Source: Magnetococcales bacterium
Lineage (GTDB): Bacteria; Pseudomonadota; Magnetococcia; Magnetococcales; Magnetaquicoccaceae
Reading direction: 5' to 3'
Assembly (NCBI GenBank): GCA_015234115.1
Contig: JADFWP010000009.1
Location: forward strand, 1-64,000
Length of the DNA: 64,000 nucleotides
Below the pieces are notes generated by a model that was given only the letters and a program-made list of their open reading frames with translations, did not search any database and was not told where the DNA came from. Position numbers and translations under genes: made by a program. Shown in pieces: positions 35,261-44,280 of this stretch; the stretch's first letter is position 1; each line of letters starts with the position of its first letter.

Positions 35261-36031
35261 ATGAAGATTTTTTCCTTGTATAACATCAAAGGCGGTGTCG
35301 GAAAAACCACCACAGCCGTCAATCTCGCCTATCTTTCCGCCTCCGAAGGGGCGAGAACCCTGATCTGGGATCTCGATCCGCAAGGAAGCACGAGCTATTA
35401 TCTTTGCGTCAAACCCTCCATCAAGGGCGGCACCAAAGAACTGCTGGGCGGACGCCCGGACCCCCAAAGCGCCTTGCGCATGACCGGCTTTCCCAATCTC
35501 GATCTGCTGCCCGCCGATATCACCTATCGCCACATGGAAACCCAGATCGACCATCAGTCCAAGCCGCTGCTGGCCTTGCAAAGAATATTGAAACCTCTGC
35601 AAAAACAGTTCGATCACGTCTTTGTGGACTGTCCTCCGGGCATCGGCATGGTGGCGGAAAATGTCTTTCACATGTCCGATGTGCTGCTCATTCCGCTCAT
35701 CCCCACCCCGCTTTCGCTCCGGGCCTACAACAGCCTGGTTCAGTTCCTGGTCAAACGGCGCGCCAACCGGCTCCAGGTGCTGCCGTTTTTCAATATGATC
35801 AACGATCACAAACCGATCCACCGGGTGGTCACCCGCAACGTCTTCGGAAAACATCCGATCTTTCTGCAATCGATCATCCCCGAATCCAACATCATCGAGG
35901 CCATGGGTGTCAAACGCTCTCCGGTCTTCTCCTACGCCCGCGAAAGCCAGGAGGCGACGGCCTATCGCAACCTTTGGAACGAAATCAAACAACGCGATGC
36001 GCGCCGCACCCGCACCCCGGCCCCGGTCTGA
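35261..36031 (+). CDS. ParA/Soj-family ATPase
   Basis: The protein has 256 residues. The deviant Walker A motif KGGVGKTTTAVNLA opens it (about 11-24); Walker A' LIWDLDPQG and Walker B VFVDCPPG follow. Such ATPases form dimers on DNA or membranes and position chromosomes, plasmids or protein clusters. There is no ParB gene beside it. The next gene encodes a TPR protein only 61 bp downstream, so it more likely positions a protein cargo than a replicon. The start at 35261 is backed by GGAGCGCAGGATCG. It is divergent from rnfH-truA. Confidence 0.9.
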   Translation: MKIFSLYNIKGGVGKTTTAVNLAYLSASEGARTLIWDLDPQGSTSYYLCVKPSIKGGTKELLGGRPDPQSALRMTGFPNLDLLPADITYRHMETQIDHQSKPLLALQRILKPLQKQFDHVFVDCPPGIGMVAENVFHMSDVLLIPLIPTPLSLRAYNSLVQFLVKRRANRLQVLPFFNMINDHKPIHRVVTRNVFGKHPIFLQSIIPESNIIEAMGVKRSPVFSYARESQEATAYRNLWNEIKQRDARRTRTPAPV

Positions 36032-36092
36032 CCCCTCCAGAGGAACCACCCCGGTATCCAAAATCCATGGCAGGCTATGAGGTGACTGATCC

Positions 36093-37694
36093 ATGAACAC
36101 CCAACTCCAATCCGCCCAAACCGCTCACACACCCCCGCACAAGGGGTTCCTGCACGGTCTGACCTCTTTCCTGACCCGTCGGAAAGAACCGGAAAACCAG
36201 GAAAACGATTGGAATCATTGGATGTTCTTGCGCATCCACAACTTCGAGGTGCATATCGCCGGACCAGGTGTGCCGGTCGATCCCCAGGCGCTGGAGACCT
36301 GGGAACCCCTGCTGGAAGATGTAACCACCCTGGAGTTCCGCCCCTGCCCAAAAGATGACGCTCCGGCGACACCCGATCACGAAATGATCCGCCTGGAACA
36401 GGGCATGACCCGGCTCATGGACAAACTGGCGCCGATCCTCGCTTCGGACCAGATCCGCTGGGTGCCGGGACTGGATCAACCCGAACCCTCGGACCTCAAC
36501 GAACTGCTGGCCAAGCGGTTCGTGGCCGAAAAGATCATCCGCGATCCGGACCTCACCGAACGGCTTTATCTTCAGGCGCTCACCCTGGAGCCGGAAAATG
36601 CCGACATCCTGGGGGCATACGCCCTGTTCCAGCACGAGGTGCGCCGCGACCCGAACGAAGCGGAAACCCTCTACCGGCGGGCCGTGCGGGCCAACCCGGA
36701 TCATGCGGTCAACCTGGACAACTATGCCGTCTTCTTGCAGGAGGTGCGCAAAGAGTACGACGAGGCGGAACGCCTCTACCGGCGCGCCCATATGCTGGAA
36801 CCGCACTTCGCCACCCATCTGGGCAATCTCGCCCTGTTTCTGCACGAGGTGCGCGGTGATGACGACCAGGCCGAAGAACTGTTCCGGAACGCCTTGAAAA
36901 CCGATGGCCAGGATGCGGCGATCCTGGGCAATTTTGCCCTGTTCCTGCACAATACCCGCCGCGACGACGACCAGGCGGAGCAACTCTATCGCCGCGCCCT
37001 GGAGGCCAACGGCCAGGATGCCAACACCCTGGGCAATTTTGCCTTGTTCCAAAAAAACGTGCGCCGCGATTACGATACGGCGGAACACCTCTTCCGCGAA
37101 GCCTTGCGCATCGACCCCAACCATTCGGCGCATCTGGGCAACTTCGCCCTGTTCATGAAAAACATCCGGCACGATTACGATCAGGCTGAAGCTTACTATC
37201 ATCGCGCCCTGGAGGCCGATCCCAACGATTCCAACCATTTGGGCAACCTGGCCTTTTTCATGAAGAACCTCCGGCGCGACCATGCCGCTGCCGAAGATCT
37301 CTATCGCCGCTCCTTGCAGGTGGAGCCGAACAATGCCATCCGGTTGGGCAACTTCGTGCAGTTGCTGCTCTGCCAGGGTCGGCCCGCCGAAGGATTGCCG
37401 CTGCTGACCAGGGCGATCACCCTGGTGGACGAGACCAATCCGGTGCTCTCGTTGGAATTGTGGTTCTATGTCCTGGCTCACGACCTCAAACAGTTCGCCC
37501 CGGCCCTGGGTCACATCCGCCGCCTGCTGCACAACGGCATCCGCTCGCCGGGCTGGGATCTGCAATGCAACTGCCAACGCGCCATGCAGGATCATCACCC
37601 CCATCCGGAACTGGTCACCGCCCTGGCCGCCGTGATCAACAGCGAGGCCCCATTGGAAAGTCTGGAACGGTTCCCGGAGTGGCAGAGGGAATGA
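36093..37694 (+). CDS. Tetratricopeptide-repeat protein linked to ParA
   Basis: The protein has 533 residues, soluble. Residues 1-140 form a unique N-terminal region with no recognised domain. About 145-440 contain eight or nine TPR-like repeats of 35 residues, unusually alike (GNFALFLHN-RRD-D-QAE-LYRRALEA). The similarity suggests recent duplication. The C-terminal 95 residues are helical. TPR arrays bind partner proteins; the gene is cotranscribed with ParA, so it may be its cargo adaptor. No signal peptide. Confidence 0.85.
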   Translation: MNTQLQSAQTAHTPPHKGFLHGLTSFLTRRKEPENQENDWNHWMFLRIHNFEVHIAGPGVPVDPQALETWEPLLEDVTTLEFRPCPKDDAPATPDHEMIRLEQGMTRLMDKLAPILASDQIRWVPGLDQPEPSDLNELLAKRFVAEKIIRDPDLTERLYLQALTLEPENADILGAYALFQHEVRRDPNEAETLYRRAVRANPDHAVNLDNYAVFLQEVRKEYDEAERLYRRAHMLEPHFATHLGNLALFLHEVRGDDDQAEELFRNALKTDGQDAAILGNFALFLHNTRRDDDQAEQLYRRALEANGQDANTLGNFALFQKNVRRDYDTAEHLFREALRIDPNHSAHLGNFALFMKNIRHDYDQAEAYYHRALEADPNDSNHLGNLAFFMKNLRRDHAAAEDLYRRSLQVEPNNAIRLGNFVQLLLCQGRPAEGLPLLTRAITLVDETNPVLSLELWFYVLAHDLKQFAPALGHIRRLLHNGIRSPGWDLQCNCQRAMQDHHPHPELVTALAAVINSEAPLESLERFPEWQRE

Positions 37695-37745
37695 TCTTGC
37701 CGGAAATTAGAAATCATGAACCCATAACCCAACCAACGTCTCGAT

Positions 37746-38672
37746 ATGCAAAAATATCGCTCGCTGATCACCTTTGACTGGGCCTTGAAGCGGTTGTTAC
37801 GCAGCAAGGCCAACTTTGAAGTGCTCGAAGGGTTCCTGAGCGAACTGCTCATGACCGACGTGCAGATCATCGAACTGCTGGAAAGCGAAAGCAACAAGGA
37901 AAACCGGCTCGACAAATACAACCGGGTCGATCTGAAAGTCAAGAATGGCCAGGGAGAACTGATCCTCATCGAACTGCAATACGAACGGGAGTTCGATTAT
38001 CTTCAGCGCGTTGTCTACGGGGTTGCCAGAACGATCACGGAACATCTGAACGAAAGTGATGCTTACGCCGACATTCCGAAAGTGATCTCAATCAGCATCC
38101 TCTATTTTGATCTGGGTCAGGGCAACGATTACATCTACCACGGCACCACCTCTTTCATGGGTTTGCATACCCATGACGAACTGATGCTGAACGAAGGCCA
38201 GAAAGATCTGTTCCGACGTCAGTCGATTCAGGAAATTTTCCCGGAGTTCTACCTGATCAAGGTCAACCGCTTCAACGATGTCGCCCGCGATACTCTGGAC
38301 GAGTGGATCTATTTCTTCAAAAACGGCGAGATCCGCGAGGAGTTCACAGCGCGCGGTCTGGCCAAAGCCAAGGTGCTGTTGAATATCCTGCAACTCCCGG
38401 AAGCGGAACGGCAGGCTTATGAACGCTACAAGGACGATCTGCATTTCCAGGCAAGCATGGTGCTCTCCACCTATGGTGCGGGCAAACTGGAAGGGATGAA
38501 AGTCGGCGAACGGCAAGGCCGGGCCGATGCCCTGCTCGACCTCCTGCAGGATCACTTCGGATCCGTGCCTGAATGGGTTCCGGCAAAACTGGCTGCCGCC
38601 GATCTGGACACCCTGAAAAACTGGGGCCGGAAGATTTTCAGCACCGAAAAAATCGAGCAGGTGTTTCAATAA
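37746..38672 (+). CDS. Rpn/PD-(D/E)XK nuclease family protein
   Basis: The protein has 308 residues. The N-terminal half has the PDDEXK_2 pattern: FDWALKRLLRSKANFEVLEGFL, then NRVDLKV and ELILIELQYE, giving the D-x(n)-E-x-Q metal site. The second half is helical and ends with a short C-terminal domain (LLDLLQDHFGSVPEWV... NWGRKIFSTEKIEQVF) also found in two other proteins in this window. The family was once called a transposase and includes recombination-promoting nucleases. There are no inverted repeats around it, so it is not an insertion sequence as it stands. Confidence 0.8.
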   Translation: MQKYRSLITFDWALKRLLRSKANFEVLEGFLSELLMTDVQIIELLESESNKENRLDKYNRVDLKVKNGQGELILIELQYEREFDYLQRVVYGVARTITEHLNESDAYADIPKVISISILYFDLGQGNDYIYHGTTSFMGLHTHDELMLNEGQKDLFRRQSIQEIFPEFYLIKVNRFNDVARDTLDEWIYFFKNGEIREEFTARGLAKAKVLLNILQLPEAERQAYERYKDDLHFQASMVLSTYGAGKLEGMKVGERQGRADALLDLLQDHFGSVPEWVPAKLAAADLDTLKNWGRKIFSTEKIEQVFQ

Positions 38673-38690
38673 GATGGAACGCATGCCATC

Positions 38691-39776
38691 TCAGCGCTCT
38701 TTCGTCCCCCCGTACTGACGATCCACCCACTGCCGATAGGCTCCGCTGGTCACCCCCTGCACCCATTCGGGATGTTCCAGATACCAGCGGACCGTTTTCA
38801 GGATGCCGCTCGCAAAGGTTTCCAACGGTTTCCAGCCCAACGCGCGCGCGATCTTGCGGGCATCGATCGCATAGCGGCGATCATGACCAGGCCGATCCTG
38901 GACAAAGGTGATCTGCCCGGCGTAACCGCCCCCGTCGGACCTGGGGTGCAGACCATCGAGCACGGTGCAGATGGTCTGGACCACCGCAAGATTGGGCTGT
39001 TCGTTCCAGCCGCCAATGTTGTAAGTCTCGCCCACCGTGCCCGACTCCAGCACCCGCATGATCGCCAGACAATGATCTTCCACATAAAGCCAGTCGCGCA
39101 CCTGCTGTCCATCGCCATAGATGGGCAGCGGTTTGCCGGCCAGGGCATTATGAATGACCAGAGGAATCAATTTCTCCGGAAACTGATAAGGCCCATAATT
39201 GTTGCTGCAATTCGTGGTCAGAACCGGCAGACCATAGGTATGGTGCCAGGCGCGCACCAGATGGTCGGAGGCTGCCTTGGAAGCGGCATAGGGGCTGTTG
39301 GGCAGATGGGGATGGGTCTCGGCAAACGGAGGATCCGCAGGCGCCAGCGTGCCATAAACCTCGTCGGTGGAGACATGCAGAAAACGAAACCCCCGACGGT
39401 CCGGACCTTCCGGGGCCGACTCCGGCAGACGGCCCCAGTACTCCCGCACCATTTCCAACAGACCAAACGTGCCCACGATGTTGGTCTGAATGAATTCCCC
39501 CGGTCCCAGAATCGAACGATCCACATGGGACTCGGCGGCAAAATGAAGCACGGCGCGGGGCCGGTATTGCGCCAGCAAGGCCCCCACCAACGCCCGGTCG
39601 CCGATGTCGCCCTGCACAAACACATGGCGCGGATCCCCGCGCAGGCTGGCCAGATTCTCCGGATTGCCCGCATAGGTGAGCCGGTCGAGATTGATCACCG
39701 CCTCTCCGGTGCGTTCCAGCCAGGCATGGACAAAATTGGCGCCAATGAAACCGGCGCAACCGGTGACAAGGATCAT
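38691..39776 (-). CDS. rfbB: dTDP-glucose 4,6-dehydratase
   Basis: The protein has 361 residues of the extended short-chain dehydrogenase type. The NAD-binding motif [11 protein letters not shown], the catalytic STDEVYG segment and [10 protein letters not shown] (Tyr-x-x-x-Lys) are intact, as is RDWLYVEDH. It converts dTDP-glucose to dTDP-4-keto-6-deoxyglucose for rhamnose and other deoxysugars in lipopolysaccharide or exopolysaccharide. The other rhamnose genes (rfbA, rfbC, rfbD) are not adjacent. It begins at 39776 (CGGGAA before it), 22 bp after the protease gene stop. Confidence 0.93.
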   Translation of the reverse strand: MILVTGCAGFIGANFVHAWLERTGEAVINLDRLTYAGNPENLASLRGDPRHVFVQGDIGDRALVGALLAQYRPRAVLHFAAESHVDRSILGPGEFIQTNIVGTFGLLEMVREYWGRLPESAPEGPDRRGFRFLHVSTDEVYGTLAPADPPFAETHPHLPNSPYAASKAASDHLVRAWHHTYGLPVLTTNCSNNYGPYQFPEKLIPLVIHNALAGKPLPIYGDGQQVRDWLYVEDHCLAIMRVLESGTVGETYNIGGWNEQPNLAVVQTICTVLDGLHPRSDGGGYAGQITFVQDRPGHDRRYAIDARKIARALGWKPLETFASGILKTVRWYLEHPEWVQGVTSGAYRQWVDRQYGGTKER

Positions 39777-39798
39777 TTCCCGACTCCCGCAAGGGCGT

Positions 39799-42714
39799 TC
39801 ACAAGGTCTGTTTGATCCACTCCGCACCCAGGCGCTGTTCCAGGATTTCGGCATTGGTCACCACGCCATAACCGGCTCCGGAGGGTGCGAGCCACTGTTC
39901 GGCCACACGCCGCAAATCGGCCTCGGTCACCTCCAGCACCCGCGTGCGGAAAGCACGACGGGCCGCAGGCAGACGACCATACAGGGCATCGTGAAAGGCC
40001 CGCTTCGCCTCGCCCGCCGGAGAGCCGGGACGATCGATCAGTCCCACCACACCCAGAATCGCCTCCTCCAGCGCACGGGTTTCGGCCTTGCCCGCGATCA
40101 GCCAGTCGAGCGCATGCTGAAAGTCGGTCAGGGTCTCTTCGAGGCGCGGATCCCGATAGGAGTAGAACCGGAAGAGTCCGGTATCCGAATCATAACCCGC
40201 CCCGCCGCCATAGGCGCCGCCCCGCTCGCGGATGGCGCGATGCAGATGGCCGTTCTTCAGATAAAGCCCCAAAACCGCCAGAACCGGAGCGTCGGGGTGA
40301 CCATACGGAACGGTCTTGTGGACCCGGGCACAGAAATTGATCGTGGTGACCGTGGCCCAGGCGCGCATCGCGGGTCCGGCCAGTGGACCGGCATCCAAAC
40401 CACCCTGCGACCCGGAGGCCAGCGGACGACCGCCCCAGTGCCCGGCCAGATCTGCCGCGAAATCGGCGAAATCCTCCTCTTCGCCCACGATCAGCATCCG
40501 ACCCGGCGCCTGACGCAACCGATCGCGCAGGGACTCCAGACGCCCGGCAAACGCCGCGAGTTCCTGCGGATCGTCCAGAGCCTTGTCAAGCAGCTTCAAC
40601 CGCTTGACCGCCACCAGCCCCCCCCAGCGATCATTGAGCGCGGCAACCGGACTCAATCCGGCCCCGGCTGCGGAGAGCGCCAGCACATGACCATTTTCGG
40701 TCACCCGCAACTCGGCGGAAGAGCGCATCTGAGCCACCAGTTCGCGCAGACGCGGCAGTTCGTCGAAACGGGCGGTCTCCAGGGTATCGCGCAACAATTG
40801 GGAGAGCGCCTGCTGATTGCGCGACAACGCCTTGCCGGAGATGCAGAAAACACAACGGAACCGTCCCAGATCGTCCACCGAGGTGCGCAACCCCATGCGA
40901 GCCGCGATGCCGCCGCTGATCGCCGATTGATGGGCCTGGGTCTCCAGATAGTTGCGACCTCCGCAGCCCACCTCGGGCAGACAGGTGGAAAAGATCGGCA
41001 GCAGTTCCAACGCCTCCTCGGACATCTCCGGGGGATCGAGCACATATTGCTGATAAACCAGCCGGTTGGTGGCCGCCTTGAACCAGAAGACCGGCAACTG
41101 ACCCACCCGCTCCTCCCGCCCTTCCGGGATGGTGATATCCGCCGGAATGTCGGCTAGGCCGAGTCTGGGGAGAATCTCCGGATCGTCCGGCAATTCCTGA
41201 CGTTCCGACAGGGCGCGGGTCTGTTCGATCACGGTCTGCCGTCCGGCCTCGTCGAGAGCGGCGCGAATCGTTTTCAAACGTTCGGCCTCCTGCTCCTTCT
41301 GGCGGGCATTGAGGGTCGGATCCGGGGCCAGCACCACCCGCACCCGATGGGGATTGTCCAACAACCACTGACGCACCAACCCCTTGATGAAATCCGGATC
41401 CTTCACCCGTTCGCGCAGGGCGTTCAGTGCATCGTCCATCGCCAGCGCGGCCACGGGATCGCCGCCATGGACCGCCGGAGTCAAGGCGTTGAGCAGCAGT
41501 TTCAGGCCATACGGCAGCCCGTCCCCGCCGATCTCGCGGCGCGAAAGCTCCAACTGGTGCAACACCGATTCCAACCGTTCCGGCTCCACCCCGTCCTCGG
41601 CCAACCGCTCCAGCAGATCCAGCACCATCCGTTCGACCGCTTCCGCGTGCTCCGGCTCGGAACCTTCCAGACCGCACACGAAGACCAGTTCCCGGCCCGA
41701 ATCATCCAGTCCGCTCAACGACGAAGGCGCATCCCCCAGTTCGCTGGTCTCCAGCAGTTGCAGCAAAGGCGAAGAGCTGTTGTCGAGCAGCACGCCATTG
41801 AGTACATGGGCATTGAGCAGGCTCTCCATCTCCATGCTGCGCCCCAAAAGCCAGCCCAGCACTACATGGGTCTTGCCGGTGAGCTCCTCGGCGCCGTCCA
41901 GGGCATAGTGCCCGGTCACGCTCAGGGGCGCCGTGTGGCGCTGTTCGTCCGGAATCGAAAACGCTCCGAGATTTTCCGAAAACCGTGACAACACCAGATC
42001 CTGGAAGCGGGTCTGATGCTCGATGGCGGGAATTTCGCCATAGGTCATGAAGATGGCATTGGAGGGATGATAATACCGGGCATGAAACCCCTTCAGCCCC
42101 TCCCAGGTGAGGTTGGGAATCTCTTCCGGATCGCCGCCGCTGTTGAAATGATAGGTGGTGGTGGGAAAAAGCTGCTCGGAAAGGGTCTGGGACAAAACCC
42201 GCGACGGGGAACTCATCGCCCCCTTCATCTCGTTGAAGACCACTCCCTTGAAGACCAGTTCGCTCTGCGGATCCTCCGGATCGAGGAACTCCACCCGGTA
42301 TCCCTCCTGGGCAAAATCGAGGGCGTGCAGATTGGGGAAAAAGGCGGCGTCGAGATAGACCCGCAACAGATTGTCAAAATCCTTGCGCGACTGGGTGGCG
42401 AACGGATAGGCCGTCCAGTCGCTCGATGTGAAGGCGTTCATGAAGGTGGAGAGCGAACGCCGCAGCATCATGAAGAAAGGATCCCGTACCGGATAGCGCT
42501 CACTGCCGCACAGAGCGGTGTGTTCCAGGATATGGGCCACGCCGGTCGAGTCTTGCGGTACGGTCAGAAAAGCCACCAGAAAGGCATTGTGTGGATCATC
42601 CGCCATCAGATGGACATGACGGGCGCCGGTCGCGCGATGACGGTACGACTCCACGGTCAGTTTCAGGGCTGCCACAGGTTCGCGGCGCAACAGTTCGAAA
42701 TCGGGATGGGTCAT
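39799..42714 (-). CDS. PreP-like M16C zinc metalloprotease
   Basis: The protein has 971 residues, full length for the presequence-protease group of M16. The inverted zinc site HILEH (HxxEH, about residue 62) is followed by [13 protein letters not shown] and a distal Glu region (EMKGAMSSP). Two homologous halves enclose a chamber that degrades short unfolded peptides. In mitochondria PreP removes presequences; in bacteria a role in peptide scavenging is assumed. No signal peptide, so it is cytoplasmic. AAGGATCATC precedes the start. Confidence 0.9.
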   Translation of the reverse strand: MTHPDFELLRREPVAALKLTVESYRHRATGARHVHLMADDPHNAFLVAFLTVPQDSTGVAHILEHTALCGSERYPVRDPFFMMLRRSLSTFMNAFTSSDWTAYPFATQSRKDFDNLLRVYLDAAFFPNLHALDFAQEGYRVEFLDPEDPQSELVFKGVVFNEMKGAMSSPSRVLSQTLSEQLFPTTTYHFNSGGDPEEIPNLTWEGLKGFHARYYHPSNAIFMTYGEIPAIEHQTRFQDLVLSRFSENLGAFSIPDEQRHTAPLSVTGHYALDGAEELTGKTHVVLGWLLGRSMEMESLLNAHVLNGVLLDNSSSPLLQLLETSELGDAPSSLSGLDDSGRELVFVCGLEGSEPEHAEAVERMVLDLLERLAEDGVEPERLESVLHQLELSRREIGGDGLPYGLKLLLNALTPAVHGGDPVAALAMDDALNALRERVKDPDFIKGLVRQWLLDNPHRVRVVLAPDPTLNARQKEQEAERLKTIRAALDEAGRQTVIEQTRALSERQELPDDPEILPRLGLADIPADITIPEGREERVGQLPVFWFKAATNRLVYQQYVLDPPEMSEEALELLPIFSTCLPEVGCGGRNYLETQAHQSAISGGIAARMGLRTSVDDLGRFRCVFCISGKALSRNQQALSQLLRDTLETARFDELPRLRELVAQMRSSAELRVTENGHVLALSAAGAGLSPVAALNDRWGGLVAVKRLKLLDKALDDPQELAAFAGRLESLRDRLRQAPGRMLIVGEEEDFADFAADLAGHWGGRPLASGSQGGLDAGPLAGPAMRAWATVTTINFCARVHKTVPYGHPDAPVLAVLGLYLKNGHLHRAIRERGGAYGGGAGYDSDTGLFRFYSYRDPRLEETLTDFQHALDWLIAGKAETRALEEAILGVVGLIDRPGSPAGEAKRAFHDALYGRLPAARRAFRTRVLEVTEADLRRVAEQWLAPSGAGYGVVTNAEILEQRLGAEWIKQTL

Positions 42715-43016
42715 GATGATCCTTGAGGTCCGGTCGTGGGTGGTGAGTGGCGATGATCGGCGCCACTCTTGTCAATATACAAACAAAAAAGACGATAGCA
42801 CACAAAAAAATCCCGCATGGAAAAAGCTGATTGAATCTTGGAAAGGTTGCGCTTAAGATGCAGCAACGTGTAAGAACATCAGCATATAAGAAAATGCTGA
42901 ACATGGTGCATCATCCCGGGCCAAAAAGCCAGACCGGTCCTTGCGAAACGGCTCTGCCGGTTCCCAAGCATGTCATGGCCAAACACTCATCATAAACCAT
43001 CAATCGGAGGTAAACC
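42715..43016. other. Divergent promoter region between the M16 protease and qmo operon
   Basis: No gene is supported here. It contains the predicted qmo promoter (42831-42859) and a 7-bp inverted repeat TCAGCAT/ATGCTGA at 42879-42900, which lies in the qmo leader and may be an operator or an RNA hairpin. Confidence 0.45.
42831..42859 (+). promoter_or_regulatory. Predicted sigma-70-type promoter of qmoA-qmoB-hdrC-hdrB
   Basis: TTGAAT (42831-42836) and TAAGAT (42854-42859) are separated by exactly 17 bases. The leader to qmoA would be about 150 bases and includes a small inverted repeat. Confidence 0.45.
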
Positions 43017-44276
43017 ATGGCGGATGCTCATGCCGCGGGCCAAACCATCCTGGTCGTCGGCGGTGGAATCAGCGGCCTCACGACCGCCGTCGAGGCTGCC
43101 GAAACCGGGTACAATGTGCTGCTGGTGGAAAAAGATCCCCACCTCGGTGGTCGAGTCGCGCAACACAACAAATATTTCCCCAAACTGTGTTCTCCGACCT
43201 GCGGGCTGGAGATCAACTACCAGCGCATCAAAAACAATCCGCGCATCCGTTACCTGACCCTGGCCGAAGTGGAAGAGATCAGCGGCTCCGAAGGCAACTA
43301 CACGGTGCGCATCCGCAAAAATCCCCGTTTCGTCACCGAAGCCTGCACCGGCTGCGGGGATTGCTCGGCCGTCTGCACCACCGAAGTCCCGGATCCGTTC
43401 AACTTCGGCATGAACCAGGTCAAGGCGATCCGCAACAACCATGCCATGGCGTTTCCGAGCTGGTACTACATGGACCCGGAGTTCGCCAAAACCGAAGCCG
43501 CCAAAACGGTCGCCAAAAGCTGCCCCGTCGGCGCCATCCAGCCCGACATGGAAGCGACCATCATCGAAGAACAGGTCGCCGCCGTGGTCTGGGCCACGGG
43601 CTGGAAACCCTACGACGCCGAAAAGATCCGCCCGTATGGCTTTGGGCAATATGCCAATGTCACCACCAACATGCGCTTCGAACGGCTGGCGAACGTCTAC
43701 GGTCCCACGAGCGGCAAGATCGTCCGTCCCTCGGATGGCAAGGAGGCCAAAAAGGTCGCCTTCATCCAATGCGCCGGATCGCGGGATCACAATTATCTCC
43801 CCTTCTGCTCCCGTGTTTGTTGTCTCGCCTCGATGAAACAGGCCGCCTATGTACGCGATCAATACCCCGACTCCGAGGTGACGATCTTCTACATCGATCT
43901 GCGCGCCATGGATCGCTATGAAGCCTTCCTGCAAAAAACCCGCGACGATGCCGGCATCTCCTGGATGAAATCCAAACCGGCCCGCATCGAAGAGGATGCC
44001 AACGGCAATCCGGTGGTGATCGGCGAAAACACCCTGACCGGCGAACGCTATGCCCTGCCATTCGATCTGGTGGTGCTGGCCACCGGCATGGAACCCCACT
44101 CGGCGGTCGATGCCAAGGTGCCTTTCGCCGGAGCCAGTCAGGACGATTATGGCTTCGTCACCGGAGGCGTTCTGGCTGCCGGGTGCGCAGCGATGCCCAC
44201 CGATGTGGCCTCTTCGGTCCAGTCTGCCACGGCCATGGCGATGAAGGCGATCCACGCGGCGGTTAAGAGAGGATAG
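43017..44276 (+). CDS. qmoA: QmoA, quinone-interacting membrane-bound oxidoreductase subunit A
   Basis: The protein has 419 residues, related to HdrA. FAD-binding Rossmann motif VVGGGISGLTTAVEAAE (about 13-29). Conserved Cys patterns LCSPTCGLEIN and QCAGSRDHNYLPFCSRVCC, and one [4Fe-4S] motif (CTGCGDCSAVC, about 108-118) with its partner CP at SCPVGAIQ. No membrane segment. In sulfate reducers Qmo feeds electrons from quinol to APS reductase; in sulfur oxidisers it runs in reverse during sulfite oxidation. Here it heads a four-gene operon, with a strong GGAGGT site. Confidence 0.9.
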   Translation: MADAHAAGQTILVVGGGISGLTTAVEAAETGYNVLLVEKDPHLGGRVAQHNKYFPKLCSPTCGLEINYQRIKNNPRIRYLTLAEVEEISGSEGNYTVRIRKNPRFVTEACTGCGDCSAVCTTEVPDPFNFGMNQVKAIRNNHAMAFPSWYYMDPEFAKTEAAKTVAKSCPVGAIQPDMEATIIEEQVAAVVWATGWKPYDAEKIRPYGFGQYANVTTNMRFERLANVYGPTSGKIVRPSDGKEAKKVAFIQCAGSRDHNYLPFCSRVCCLASMKQAAYVRDQYPDSEVTIFYIDLRAMDRYEAFLQKTRDDAGISWMKSKPARIEEDANGNPVVIGENTLTGERYALPFDLVVLATGMEPHSAVDAKVPFAGASQDDYGFVTGGVLAAGCAAMPTDVASSVQSATAMAMKAIHAAVKRG

Positions 44277-44280
44277 AACC

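Noticed and set aside
37746-38672. Insertion sequence transposase
   Set aside because: The PD-(D/E)XK family was once named transposase, but no terminal inverted repeats or target-site duplications are seen.
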